The position numbers were made by a program, and so were the translations under genes. Below the pieces are notes generated by a model. The model was given only the letters and a program-made list of their open reading frames with translations, ran no database searches and was not told where the DNA came from. Of a stretch of DNA of 64,000 nt, positions 63,991-64,000 are shown piece after piece. Source of the stretch: Marinicella rhabdoformis (GTDB taxonomy: Bacteria > Pseudomonadota > Gammaproteobacteria > Xanthomonadales > Marinicellaceae); NCBI RefSeq assembly GCF_009671245.1, contig NZ_VTFS01000001.1, positions 655,914 to 719,913 of the forward strand, in the 5' to 3' direction. Position 1 is the first letter of the stretch; each line of letters opens with the position of its first letter.

Positions 63991-64000
63991 AGTGGGTTCC

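Overview
The window reads as chromosomal DNA from a marine, Gram-negative gammaproteobacterium. It is AT-rich by eye and carries lptFG, pepA-valS, a TonB-dependent receptor, a type II secretion system (T2SS), an Mla-type lipid transporter and a GTP-type PEP carboxykinase. The T2SS gene order E-F-G-H-I-J resembles the Xanthomonas xps order. Several exported proteins end in a 'DLIF..GFE' tail that I associate with Marinicella- or Wenzhouxiangella-like bacteria. The genus is an inference; no rRNA is present.

Layout. 1-5640 (minus): T2SS genes gspE-F-G-H-I-J (gspJ cut by the edge) and a membrane protein resembling exosortase-H-associated proteins. 5642-10327 (minus): purL and a DsbC-like periplasmic oxidoreductase. 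10649-15708 (minus): a six-gene TonB2-type energy module (DUF3450, TtpC-like, ExbB, ExbD, TonB, TPR). 15947-18514: an RDD protein and lptFG, divergent from pepA-valS (18626-22893), with holC missing from its usual place. 22941-26832: a beta-propeller exported protein and a polytopic membrane protein. 26927-31957 (plus): a tightly coupled operon of cyclophilin, STAS, MlaE, MlaF, MlaD, an auxiliary lipoprotein, a possible HolD-like protein and a small outer-membrane barrel. 31958-32474: a non-coding stretch with a 49-bp minisatellite. 32475-36383 (minus): a large secreted S8 protease.

36544-43405 (minus) is the most unusual part. Five overlapping genes encode a B12-binding radical SAM enzyme with PqqD-like N-terminal segments, a TPR-sulfotransferase, a SAM methyltransferase, an Old Yellow Enzyme-type oxidoreductase and an isoprenylcysteine/phospholipid methyltransferase-like membrane enzyme. 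This looks like an undescribed biosynthetic or peptide-modification operon. Its lead gene appears to have a -10 box placed so that the mRNA would be leaderless. A TonB-dependent receptor lies directly upstream, behind its own terminator.

46380-59008: pckG, parB-parA-rsmG, a Pcm-like methyltransferase with tolC, a PilZ/DUF1631 pair, a DUF937 protein with an EF-hand-like loop, a VCBS/FG-GAP protein whose signal peptide is one frame away from its body, and a long-form GAPDH. 59154-60775: a MerR regulator with a textbook 19-bp-spacer dyad promoter and an SO_0444-type metal efflux permease. The end carries tRNA-Asp and an M1 aminopeptidase lipoprotein.

Several parts fit together around the envelope: T2SS exports proteins, TonB/Exb powers outer-membrane uptake, LptFG and Mla-type genes maintain outer-membrane lipids, and the S8 protease and M1 peptidase digest proteins. 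That suggests a heterotroph living on proteinaceous matter.
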